From UBA7657 sp049652985 (GTDB taxonomy: Bacteria; Pseudomonadota; Alphaproteobacteria; Micavibrionales; Micavibrionaceae): DNA of 64,000 bases. A model generated the notes under the pieces. The model saw nothing but the letters and a program-made list of their open reading frames with translations, made no database searches and was not told the origin of the DNA. Both the position numbers and the translations under genes were made by a program. Location of the stretch: assembly GCA_049652985.1 (NCBI GenBank), contig JBASFK010000001.1, positions 356,131-420,130 of the forward strand. Direction: 5' to 3'. Below are positions 8,191 through 16,218 of the stretch, piece after piece. Within the stretch, counting starts at the first letter, position 1, and the number at the start of each line of letters is the position of its first letter.

Positions 8191-9453
8191 ATGTCCATGA
8201 GTAAGTATAAATCCGAATTCCTGAACATATTAGACGAGCGCGGCTTCATTCACCAGTGCAGCGATTTCACGGCTTTGGATAAAAAACTCTCCGAAGGCGT
8301 CCAGTCCGCCTATATCGGCTTCGACGCGACCGCCAAATCCCTCCATGTCGGCAATCTGACCGGCATCATGATGCTGCACTGGTTCCAGAAATCCGGCCAC
8401 AAACCCATCACCCTCATGGGCGGCGGCACCAGCAAGATCGGCGACCCGTCATTTAAAGATGAGCAGCGCAAACTGCTCGACGACGCCACCATCGAAGCCA
8501 ACATTAAAAACATCGAACGCACCTGCTTCAAACAATTCCTGAATTACGGCCCCGGCAAAACTGACGCGCTGATGGTCAACAACAATGACTGGCTGGATGG
8601 CCTAGGCTACCTCTCGTTCCTGCGCGATTACGGGCGCTTCTTCACCGTCAACCGCATGCTCTCTTTCGACTCCGTGAAAACGCGCCTTGAACGCGAAAGC
8701 CCGCTCACGCTGCTCGAATTCAATTACATGGTCATGCAGGGCTACGACTTCCTCGAACTCTACAAGCGCAACGGCACGGTCCTGCAAATGGGCGGCTCCG
8801 ACCAGTGGGGCAACATCATCAACGGCGTCGATCTCGGCCACAAGGCTGCGCAGGTCCAGCTTTTTGCGCTCACCGCGCCGCTCCTCACCACTGCCAGCGG
8901 CGAAAAAATGGGCAAGACCGTCAACGGCGCCGTCTGGCTGAACGCCGACATGCTCTCGCCGTATGATTACTACCAGTTCTGGCGCAACGTCGACGACGCC
9001 GATGTCTCAACGCTGCTCCGCCGCTTCACGGTTCTTCCCATGGATGAAATCAAAAAGCTCGAGGCGCTCAAGGGCCAGGACATCAACGAAGCAAAAAAAA
9101 TCCTCGCCTTCGAAGCCACCAAACTCTGCCACGGCGAAAAAGAAGCGCTCGCAGCAGAAGTTACTGCTAAATTAGTTTTTGAAGAAGGAAAAGCCGGCGG
9201 CGATCTTCCAACGATTTACATTGAAAGCAATATTATAAATCATGGCATTCTTGCCGTTGATCTCTTCGTCCAAGCTGGACTTTCCACATCGAAAGGCGAA
9301 GCAAAACGATTAATCGAAGGTGGCGGAGCAAAGTGCAACGACATCGCTATTACAAAAATAGACCAAATACTCGGCAATAATGAAATGAGAGGGCAAGATC
9401 ACATCAAGCTCTCCGCCGGCAAGAAAAAACACGCGCTCGTGAAAATTAAATAA
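8191..9453 (+). CDS. tyrS: Tyrosyl-tRNA synthetase
   Basis: Class I aminoacyl-tRNA synthetase that charges tRNA-Tyr. The HIGH motif appears as HVGN in IGFDATAKSLHVGNL and the KMSKS loop as GEKMGKT. The tyrosine pocket residues are in GGSDQWGNI. The C-terminal S4-like RNA-binding domain runs from about residue 350 (SKGEAKRLIEGG). The start could be 8191 or 8197 (two in-frame ATGs) and neither has an obvious ribosome-binding site. Base composition falls sharply from about 9155 to 9410, over the C-terminal domain, compared with the GC-rich first two thirds. Confidence 0.95.
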   Translation: MSMSKYKSEFLNILDERGFIHQCSDFTALDKKLSEGVQSAYIGFDATAKSLHVGNLTGIMMLHWFQKSGHKPITLMGGGTSKIGDPSFKDEQRKLLDDATIEANIKNIERTCFKQFLNYGPGKTDALMVNNNDWLDGLGYLSFLRDYGRFFTVNRMLSFDSVKTRLERESPLTLLEFNYMVMQGYDFLELYKRNGTVLQMGGSDQWGNIINGVDLGHKAAQVQLFALTAPLLTTASGEKMGKTVNGAVWLNADMLSPYDYYQFWRNVDDADVSTLLRRFTVLPMDEIKKLEALKGQDINEAKKILAFEATKLCHGEKEALAAEVTAKLVFEEGKAGGDLPTIYIESNIINHGILAVDLFVQAGLSTSKGEAKRLIEGGGAKCNDIAITKIDQILGNNEMRGQDHIKLSAGKKKHALVKIK

Positions 9454-9460
9454 GTTGTCA

Positions 9461-9478
9461 TCCCCGCGAAGGCGGGGA
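9461..9478. terminator. Perfect GC hairpin between convergent tyrS and AsmA-like gene
   Basis: Seven-base arms TCCCCGC and GCGGGGA around a four-base loop, sitting in the 32-base gap between two convergent stop codons. There is no T-run, so it may be a bidirectional stop or mRNA-stability hairpin. The core and the flanking GTCAT resemble a repeat widely scattered in proteobacterial intergenic regions. Confidence 0.55.
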
Positions 9479-9485
9479 TCCGGCC

Positions 9486-12400
9486 TTAGTTTTGTTCAAA
9501 CAAAATCCGCCGCAAAATCCCCGGCGTCAAAACTGACAGCGGGTTTACAAACACCTGCGGCGCTTTCGCATCACCCTTGACCGAATACGTCGCCGCGAAC
9601 ACGCCGCCGCTCCCGCCCGTTAAAATATCGCCGATCAGCGGGATATTCCCGATCACCTTGTTCACGCCCGAGAGCGGGATCATCGTGCCATCGACATCGA
9701 TGAAGCTCTTGTTCTTGTCATACGTGCCGTCAAACGTGAAGCCAACCGAATTGCCCGACGTCCGCCCGTCCTTCACCACCAGCAGACTTCCCTTCGGCCT
9801 GTAGACCCAGTCGAAATCCGCCTCCAGCTTGGTGAAGCTGAGTCCGTCGCCGCTCAGCCCGGACAAAACCCCCGGCAGCGAAAGCATGCCGAGCAGCCGC
9901 GCCAGCGTCGGGGCTTTCACGACCTTGAAATTCGTGATCGTGCCGAGCCCCTTCACGTTCCGGTCGTTGATACCCTTGATCGGAGCGCCGTAAATATCGA
10001 GCTTCCCGCCGACGATATTGTCATACACGCCGAACGCGCGCAGCGTCGCCCCGGCATCGTCCGCCTCCATGCGGAAAGCTCGCTTGCCGGATGCATCGGG
10101 CTGATACCGGATCGAAACATTGCCCTTGCCTGCAACGCCCGTCAGTTCCAGGTTGTTAAAACTTCCCCTGCCGTCGATATCCACGTTCAGGCGCGCGTGT
10201 TGCAGCGGCTCGTTCTCGGAGGCGCGTAGCCTGTCCGCCGTCAGGGCGATTTCCATCGGCGGCTCATTATAGGTTTCATCGTTGCTCTCGCCGTCGAGCG
10301 AGGGCCTCAGGTCGAAAAACGACCCGTTAACCGTGATCACATACTTCCCGGCATCCGTGATATCGAATTTCATTTTCGCGATGGTTTCACCCGCGACGAA
10401 ACTGCCTATATCGCCGCCCGTCAAAGCTGTTTGGTCTTTTTTCTCGGTAAACCTGAAATTCGCGTTGTCGATCTGCAGTTGCGGGCCCGTCGCTTTCAGC
10501 CCCGTGACCGTTTTCAGATTTCCATCCTGCAGCGTCGCCCTCATCGTGGTGTTGGCCGCTTCGCCCGGCTTTTTCTCATAGCCCAGCGGTTTGAAGAATA
10601 ACAAAGACGGCTTCAGATCCACATTCAGGTCCGCCTCCGCCTTGCCGCCCGCAAATTCCGTATAAACCACGTCGACATACGCATCGCCATCAAGAAAATC
10701 GCTCAAATCCATCCCGATCAGCGTCCGCATCGCGTTATCCACCGGCAGGCTCGCAACCACCTTGCTCTTGTATTCCTGTCCTTCGCTGTTCAGGAATTCG
10801 CGGTAATCGATTTTTGCATCCCGCCCCTGGATTTTCGCATCGCCCTTCAGGACAAACAGATTGTCTTTAATAGTAAAATTCAGCGGACCGCCGGTTAGCT
10901 CCAGTCTCTTCATCACGCCCGGCAGCGTCACGTCGCTCATCACGCCTTCCGCGTTCACTTTCACGTCCTTGACGCGGATATCTTTGGTTGGAAACGCGAC
11001 ATTGATCGTGGCCGAAGCATTGCCCTTCACTTTCTCAAGGTCGAAATCATGCTCCAGCGTGATCGGTTCGCGCGAAAGATATTCAAACCCGTTTTTCAGC
11101 GGCCCCTCGAGCTTGACGCGGATATCCGCCTTGCCCTTGCCCGCCTCGATGATATTGACGAACTCCAGCTCCGCTTCGTGCACCTTCATATCGCCGATCA
11201 CGCCGTCCTCTATATCAATGCTGAGCTTCTCCTCCGCCAGCTTGAACTCGCCGCTGCCCTTTGCCTTTTTGACGGGAATCATCGGTGCGCGGTAATCCAC
11301 CGCCATATTCTCGAACGTGAAAAATCCCTGCGCATCCTCGGCGCCGACATCCCACTTGCCGTCCGCCGAGCGCAGCGCAAAAATCTCGATCACAGCCGAA
11401 ACGTCCGGGAACACGCCTTCCGACATTTTCTCGACGATCCATTCCTCGGCGTTATCCCCCTCCAGGAATTTCGGCCACAGCGGCTTGATCTGCGATTGCT
11501 TCAAATCCTTGATCGAAAATTTGATCGGACCCGCTATTTCTTTTTCCGTCGCGCGCAGGGCCGCCTCCGCCGCGATCGTCACACCCTTGACCGTTACCTT
11601 CGCGCCCGGCACGTCGAGCCGCTCCGTCGCCACGTTATAATTAACCTCGAAGAAAAAATCCTCGTACGGCACGCGGCCATCCGAAAATTCCGGGATCATG
11701 AACGACCCGCCCGTGGAACTCGCGATAAGCTGCGCCTGCTGCGGCCTGAAATTGGAATCTAAAACCGCGTACAGCCTGCCATCCACCTCGATATCCTGCC
11801 CGTCGAGAATAGCCAGCGCCGGGATTTTATCCGCCAGGAACTCGAGGTCGAAATTCTCGAGATTCGCCTCCATCACCACGTCGCGTGTCTCCCACGGGAT
11901 AAGCAAACTCGCCCTGAACCGGGAAGGCCACTCCGGCGTATCGTCGAAGCTGACCATCATGTCCGCGTCCAGCCCTTGCCCCGTGCTCCTGAATGCGACA
12001 TTGACCTCGGGCAGGAACGACGTCGTCCCCGATTGCCTGTCCTCGACATTCACCTGCGCATCCTGGATTTCAAACAGCTTCAACGCCGCCAGCGGCGAGC
12101 CGGATTCCTTCCCCGGCCGCGCGACATATTCAAGTATCCGCTCGGTCAGCGCTGTCTGGTCCTTGACGTCCTCTTCCTTGACGCGCGGGCCGAAACCCAC
12201 ATCGATCTTGCCTTCTTTCCCGCGGATCAGCGTCAGTTGCGGGTGCTTCAATATCAAACCCACCGGCATAATACGGCCGATGAAAAATCCCGCCTTCGAC
12301 AACGTGATGGCGGCTTCGTCGACTTCAACAACCGTGTGGCCGTCAACGCCCAGGATTTTCGCGTCGCGCACATCCAGCAGCAACGGCCCCGCTAAATCCG

Positions 12401-12623
12401 GCCAGTGCAAAACTATACTCCCGAGTTTCGTGTAAAGACCGCGTTCCCTGTTCGTCAGCGCATTTTCAACATAAGGCTTGGCGAAACCCATATCGAGCGG
12501 ACTGGTCGAAACGCGCCAGAAGAAAAGCCCGATCAGGAAGAAAAACAGGAAACACGCCGCCGCCAGGATCTCCAGCAGGGACTTGCTCCTTTTCCAGTTA
12601 AAAAATCGGGCCTTCTTTTCCAG
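9486..12623 (-). CDS. Large AsmA-like/YhdP-type envelope protein
   Basis: A protein of about 1045 residues of the AsmA/TamB-like superfamily, with a beta-rich repeated body and a C-terminal AsmA-like domain (GSGGVFAATYSVKG, then VNPLSVLTPGILRR) similar to YhdP. Members are inner-membrane-anchored periplasmic bridges implicated in phospholipid transport to the outer membrane. The first ATG (12491) would leave it without a membrane anchor. In frame upstream there are 44 codons with a basic segment followed by a long hydrophobic helix ending WRVSTSPLD, and the only plausible start there is a CTG at 12623, preceded by GGGAG. I used that start; no ATG, GTG or TTG is available before the upstream stop. 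Confidence 0.75.
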   Translation of the reverse strand: MEKKARFFNWKRSKSLLEILAAACFLFFFLIGLFFWRVSTSPLDMGFAKPYVENALTNRERGLYTKLGSIVLHWPDLAGPLLLDVRDAKILGVDGHTVVEVDEAAITLSKAGFFIGRIMPVGLILKHPQLTLIRGKEGKIDVGFGPRVKEEDVKDQTALTERILEYVARPGKESGSPLAALKLFEIQDAQVNVEDRQSGTTSFLPEVNVAFRSTGQGLDADMMVSFDDTPEWPSRFRASLLIPWETRDVVMEANLENFDLEFLADKIPALAILDGQDIEVDGRLYAVLDSNFRPQQAQLIASSTGGSFMIPEFSDGRVPYEDFFFEVNYNVATERLDVPGAKVTVKGVTIAAEAALRATEKEIAGPIKFSIKDLKQSQIKPLWPKFLEGDNAEEWIVEKMSEGVFPDVSAVIEIFALRSADGKWDVGAEDAQGFFTFENMAVDYRAPMIPVKKAKGSGEFKLAEEKLSIDIEDGVIGDMKVHEAELEFVNIIEAGKGKADIRVKLEGPLKNGFEYLSREPITLEHDFDLEKVKGNASATINVAFPTKDIRVKDVKVNAEGVMSDVTLPGVMKRLELTGGPLNFTIKDNLFVLKGDAKIQGRDAKIDYREFLNSEGQEYKSKVVASLPVDNAMRTLIGMDLSDFLDGDAYVDVVYTEFAGGKAEADLNVDLKPSLLFFKPLGYEKKPGEAANTTMRATLQDGNLKTVTGLKATGPQLQIDNANFRFTEKKDQTALTGGDIGSFVAGETIAKMKFDITDAGKYVITVNGSFFDLRPSLDGESNDETYNEPPMEIALTADRLRASENEPLQHARLNVDIDGRGSFNNLELTGVAGKGNVSIRYQPDASGKRAFRMEADDAGATLRAFGVYDNIVGGKLDIYGAPIKGINDRNVKGLGTITNFKVVKAPTLARLLGMLSLPGVLSGLSGDGLSFTKLEADFDWVYRPKGSLLVVKDGRTSGNSVGFTFDGTYDKNKSFIDVDGTMIPLSGVNKVIGNIPLIGDILTGGSGGVFAATYSVKGDAKAPQVFVNPLSVLTPGILRRILFEQN

Positions 12624-12772
12624 TTTTCTCGCTCCCGCAAAGGGTTGTATGGGGGTTTATACGGTCATCCCCCTACTTTTAATGCGCTAAAACGGTTTTG
12701 GCTACCGTGGACATTGATTTGGATGGTAAAAATCACCATCTGTGATAAGAACTTAACCGACAGGAGTGAATT

Positions 12773-13252
12773 ATGTCCGAACTGCAGCCCGGCAACCCGG
12801 CCCCCGATTTTTCAATCCCCTCCGATGGCGGCGGCACTGTCTCGCTCTCCGATTTCAAAGGCCGCAAACTGGTCGTTTATTTCTATCCCAAGGACGACAC
12901 GCCCGGCTGCACGACTGAATCCTGCGCTTTCCGCGACCAGATTAAAGAATTCAACAAGATGAATATCGGCATCGTCGGCATCTCCCGCGACAGCGTCAAA
13001 AGCCACGACAAATTCCGGGAAAAATACGACCTCAACTTCCCGCTCGGCTCCGACGAGGACGGCAAAGTCTGCGAGGCTTACGGCGTCTGGAAAGAAAAAT
13101 CGATGATGGGCAAGAAATATATGGGCATCGAGCGCTCCACATTCCTCATCGACGAGCAAGGCAAAATCGTGAAAGTCTGGCGCGGCGTCAAGGTCGAGGG
13201 CCACATCGACGAAGTCCGCGAAGCCGCGCAAAACATCCCGAAAGCCGCATAA
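12773..13252 (+). CDS. bcp: Thioredoxin-dependent peroxiredoxin Bcp
   Basis: A 159-residue atypical two-cysteine peroxiredoxin that reduces hydrogen and organic peroxides in the cytoplasm. The peroxidatic Cys46 lies in the DDTPGCT motif and the resolving Cys51 is five residues later (TESC), the arrangement of the BCP/PrxQ class. GVSRDSV-type (GISRDSV) and YGVWKEKSMMGKKYMG blocks are also typical. A good AGGAG site precedes the ATG. Confidence 0.95.
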   Translation: MSELQPGNPAPDFSIPSDGGGTVSLSDFKGRKLVVYFYPKDDTPGCTTESCAFRDQIKEFNKMNIGIVGISRDSVKSHDKFREKYDLNFPLGSDEDGKVCEAYGVWKEKSMMGKKYMGIERSTFLIDEQGKIVKVWRGVKVEGHIDEVREAAQNIPKAA

Positions 13253-13267
13253 TCAGCTATATTAAGA

Positions 13268-13546
13268 TTACGCAAGGTCCGGAAGCGCTTCGTGAACTCT
13301 TGCGATAATTGTATCCCGTGCGCCCGGATTTTTCCGTTCGTAGTCCGGCTGAACATCCCCTAATTGATATTCAGCGCCGCTGGCGACAACAATATTTTCC
13401 CCGCGATACCCTACAGGGTTTATCACCCATGCATCTGCTTCTTCACCCTGTGCATCAAGAATTTTTCCAACCAGGCATGCCGGGCTTTCGGGAGCCGCGG
13501 GAGTTTGTTGTTGAAGAAACCATTGTTCTAATAAAATAACAGGCAT
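13268..13546 (-). CDS. Hypothetical protein
   Basis: A 92-residue acidic, soluble-looking protein that I do not recognise. Translation is supported by an AAGGAG site seven bases before the ATG. It is the second gene after the alpha/beta hydrolase on the same strand (23-base gap) and converges on bcp. It contains no motif I can name; a single cysteine occurs in the PACLVG segment. Confidence 0.6.
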   Translation of the reverse strand: MPVILLEQWFLQQQTPAAPESPACLVGKILDAQGEEADAWVINPVGYRGENIVVASGAEYQLGDVQPDYERKNPGARDTIIARVHEALPDLA

Positions 13547-13569
13547 CCAGTTACTCCTTACTCAGTGAT

Positions 13570-14244
13570 TTACTCCGCCGCCACCAGTGCGCTCTGGACT
13601 TTCAGTCCACCCTCGGCCTTGTCGAGGTGATCATGCACGTGGCTGATCAGCGTGTCGGTGTGGCCGTGGAAAAAGTGATTGGCGCCGGGAATGATGCGGT
13701 AATCGATCTTGATCCCCTTCTGCTGGTGCAGCTTGTCGACGAAAGTATTCACTTCCGGCTCGGTCACCACATCATCCTTCTGACCCTGGATGATCAGGCC
13801 CGACGTCGGGCACGGCGCCAGGAACGTAAAATCCTGCGTGTTGGCTGGCGGCGCGACGGAAACGAAGCCGCGGATTTCCGGGCGGCGCATCAGCAACTGC
13901 ATGCCAATCCATGCGCCGAATGAAAATCCCGATATCCACGCGTAGGGCGCGTTCGGATTAATCTCCTGCATCCAGTCGAGCGCCGAAGCGGCATCACTCA
14001 GCTCGCCCTCGCCGCGGTCGAAAATCCCCTGCGATCTTCCAACGCCGCGAAAATTAAACCGTAGCGCAGAAAACCCGCGCGACACGAAAGCCTGGAACAT
14101 CATGTAAGTGATCTTGTTGTTCATCGTGCCGCCATGCTCTGGCGAAGGATGAAGAATAAGCGCCAGCGGCGCGTGTTTTATTTTGGAATGCGAGTAACGG
14201 CCTTCGATGCGGCCGGCAGGGCCATTGAAAATAACTTCTGGCAT
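13570..14244 (-). CDS. Alpha/beta hydrolase (COG2945-like)
   Basis: A 224-residue serine hydrolase of the small cytoplasmic alpha/beta type. The oxyanion region HPSPEHGGTMNNK, the RFNFRGVGRSQG block, the nucleophile elbow GFSFGAW (Ser) and the catalytic histidine in GANHFFHGH are all in place, and the acid is expected in the QKDDVV turn. Substrate is unknown. This branch is common in Alphaproteobacteria as a single gene. The hypothetical 92-residue gene follows it. Confidence 0.88.
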   Translation of the reverse strand: MPEVIFNGPAGRIEGRYSHSKIKHAPLALILHPSPEHGGTMNNKITYMMFQAFVSRGFSALRFNFRGVGRSQGIFDRGEGELSDAASALDWMQEINPNAPYAWISGFSFGAWIGMQLLMRRPEIRGFVSVAPPANTQDFTFLAPCPTSGLIIQGQKDDVVTEPEVNTFVDKLHQQKGIKIDYRIIPGANHFFHGHTDTLISHVHDHLDKAEGGLKVQSALVAAE

Positions 14245-14449
14245 GTAGTCCCCTTAATTTTTTGCCCCTTCACACGAGGGCGTATTGACTAAAGCGGGAG
14301 GCGGTTCTGCCTGTCCCGGGCACTCATTTTGCCCACTCTATATGGCACCCATACGTAAATGTCTATATTTTTATCGTAACCTGTTGATAAATTTGTGGAT
14401 AATTGATGTCTCCCGCCTTTAAAATTTTTGTGAATTTTTTATATCATTA

Positions 14450-14479
14450 TTGACATAAAATAATCAATCTTGCTAATCT
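14450..14479 (+). promoter_or_regulatory. Promoter of the ankyrin-like gene (copy 1 of a repeated promoter)
   Basis: TTGACA at 14450-14455 and TAATCT at 14474-14479 with an 18-base spacer. The spacer start TAAAATAA and the TGC before the -10 recur in the promoter at 15118-15147. The start codon is about 36 bases further on. The rest of the 14245-14515 gap is AT-rich and holds no gene that I can see. Confidence 0.7.
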
Positions 14480-14515
14480 CCCGTCCATAACAAAACGGGT
14501 GGGTAGGGGTTACTT

Positions 14516-15091
14516 ATGAGCGGCGATGTCACAGGAGTTACTATGAGCGGCGAGGGTTTTTGGGGAAAAGCGACGAAGATGGCTCAAGCTTTAAAGCATG
14601 AGTTTCAGGGGGGCGACGAAGATATAATACATCTCACGCTTAGATTCAGGAGAAAAGCTCACCATCTCACAACTCATATCTTTTCCTTGCTGCAAGATCC
14701 GGCGTCCTTGCCGTACTCTGATCGCAAAAGATTGAGAGAGTTTCTTAAAGAGTTTCAGGAACCCGAGTTCGCAAAGCTTCGTCAGTTGATGCGCTTCGAA
14801 GAAGACAGCACCCTTAACGGTTTCCGGCAGGACACATTCGGTACCGCCATGGCAAGGAACAATCATGTGAACGTGATTGAGATTATGGTTGAACAGGGCA
14901 TTGATTTAACAAAGCGGAACATTCACGGCGAAACGCCCATGAGCATCGCACACCGCGAAAAATACACGAGTTTTATCGAGACCTTCGCAGAGCTGGTAAA
15001 AACCGGTCAGGACCACACTGCCGTTGAGAGCTACGAGAAACACATTGCTGCTAAAATAAAAGAAGCGATTGCAAAATTGGAGCATCATTAA
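14516..15091 (+). CDS. Ankyrin-repeat-like small protein
   Basis: 191 residues with one to two degenerate ankyrin repeats toward the C-terminus (about residues 105-150: NNHVNVIEIMVEQGIDLTKR then HGETPMSIA). The N-terminal half is helical and charged with no recognised domain. No signal peptide. GGGG precedes the first ATG at 14516, and an in-frame ATG at 14543 is also possible. It heads a short island of unassigned small proteins, and its base composition is lower in GC than the genes around it, which suggests acquisition (inference). Confidence 0.65.
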   Translation: MSGDVTGVTMSGEGFWGKATKMAQALKHEFQGGDEDIIHLTLRFRRKAHHLTTHIFSLLQDPASLPYSDRKRLREFLKEFQEPEFAKLRQLMRFEEDSTLNGFRQDTFGTAMARNNHVNVIEIMVEQGIDLTKRNIHGETPMSIAHREKYTSFIETFAELVKTGQDHTAVESYEKHIAAKIKEAIAKLEHH

Positions 15092-15117
15092 GGGCAAGGA
15101 TACGCTTTTTTACGTCA

Positions 15118-15147
15118 TTGACATAAAATAAAAAACCCTGCTAATCT
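15118..15147 (+). promoter_or_regulatory. Promoter copy 2, upstream of a small ORF
   Basis: TTGACA at 15118-15123 and TAATCT at 15142-15147, again with an 18-base spacer. The -35 region, the first eight spacer bases and TGC before the -10 are the same as in the promoter at 14450. Confidence 0.7.
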
Positions 15148-15184
15148 CCGTGAAATAAAAAAATTCTGAACAGAGGAAAACACA

Positions 15185-15274
15185 ATGGAAGATCAAGTGC
15201 TGGAACCCGCTGTGGCATTCACAAGCGCCGCCGAAGAACAAGCCAACAAGATCGAGCCCCCCCTTCCCTTATAG
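15185..15274 (+). CDS. Short ORF ending just after a C7 tract (possible frameshift)
   Basis: A 29-codon frame (MEDQVLEPAV start) with GAGG before the ATG and a strong promoter. It stops shortly after a run of seven C at 15257-15263. Removing one C keeps the frame open to a TAA at 15345-15347, giving about 53 residues. Either the frame is set by the homopolymer length or a base is wrong. No homologue recognised. Confidence 0.4.
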   Translation: MEDQVLEPAVAFTSAAEEQANKIEPPLPL

Positions 15275-15395
15275 TAATTTTAGCAGGGGCAAGGATGTAC
15301 CTCATAGGATCGAGGAATTTCCCTTGCAGCCCACTACTTATTATTAAGCAAAAAATTTTTGATTCAGAGCCAGTAAGTAAGGAAAGGAAATTACA

Positions 15396-15773
15396 ATGAC
15401 AAATTCAGGCATTACCAGCAAACCGGAAAGATTGGCCGAACTTCGGGCCACAATCGAAGCCGACCTGGGCAAGCCCCGGTCATGGGTCATTCATGAAGAA
15501 AGCCCGGGGGCAAACTCATCGCGCGTCACGGAATTTTCTAAAATCACGGGCAATATTGAAAAATTTCATACCCTTTGCCTCGAGCTCAAAGACCCGGAGC
15601 ATCTCAACACGATGAACAGATTTAGAAAACTGGCAAGTGAGCAAAGGCATGGATATGCCGTCCCGATAATTGATCTTTTGCTGGCCGGGCGTAAACCCGT
15701 CAGGACAACTGCATTCGCCCGCACTGTCGTCAGGGCCCCTTACCTGTCGCCGCCGGATGCGCAGCCATCATAA
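15396..15773 (+). CDS. Hypothetical protein of the small-protein island
   Basis: 125 residues, not recognised. The N-terminal half is predicted helical (ERLAELRATIEADLGKPRSW) and the C-terminus is Arg/Pro-rich. AAAGGAAA lies before the ATG. It is followed after 19 bases by another unassigned gene, and the similar sizes and spacing suggest a two-gene unit. Confidence 0.5.
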   Translation: MTNSGITSKPERLAELRATIEADLGKPRSWVIHEESPGANSSRVTEFSKITGNIEKFHTLCLELKDPEHLNTMNRFRKLASEQRHGYAVPIIDLLLAGRKPVRTTAFARTVVRAPYLSPPDAQPS

Positions 15774-15792
15774 AAAATAAACAGGGAATGGC

Positions 15793-16134
15793 ATGGATAA
15801 CGAAATCAGAAATCTCACTCCAGCCCAGATAGAAACCCTGAAAAGGGAAATAATCGAACTCATCGATAAGCCGGTTACTCTCAATGACCCTATGGCCATA
15901 TACGATATCGGAGAAAAGCTGAGAATATTTTTCAGCCCCGAAGTGACCAGGCAGCGGAATGAGCTTGGAATCAGCGATAGGGTCTACAACACAGCACATA
16001 CCATCTACGAATGGGCTGAAGAACGTGGTAACGAATTCATCGCCGGGGTGTGCATAAAAATATACCAGCAGCAGCAAAAACGGAGTGTATTTTCGGCGCC
16101 CAAAGCGGAAACCCGTGATCTGCGCCCGTCGTAA
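15793..16134 (+). CDS. Hypothetical protein of the small-protein island
   Basis: 113 residues, not recognised. Mostly helical and charged, with no signal peptide or membrane segment. The opening LTPAQIETLKREIIELIDKP resembles an amphipathic helix. An AGGGAA site precedes the ATG. It ends 84 bases before the cysteine desulfurase gene. Confidence 0.55.
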   Translation: MDNEIRNLTPAQIETLKREIIELIDKPVTLNDPMAIYDIGEKLRIFFSPEVTRQRNELGISDRVYNTAHTIYEWAEERGNEFIAGVCIKIYQQQQKRSVFSAPKAETRDLRPS

Positions 16135-16218
16135 CAGAAAGTCCTCTATACGGCATGCCTATATCGGCCCCATAACCGCCTATTTGAAAAAACCCGCATA
16201 ACACGCTACAAACGGCGC

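Noticed and set aside
9461..9478. Reading the hairpin as a classical rho-independent terminator
   Set aside because: No T-run follows on either strand; kept only as a possible bidirectional hairpin.
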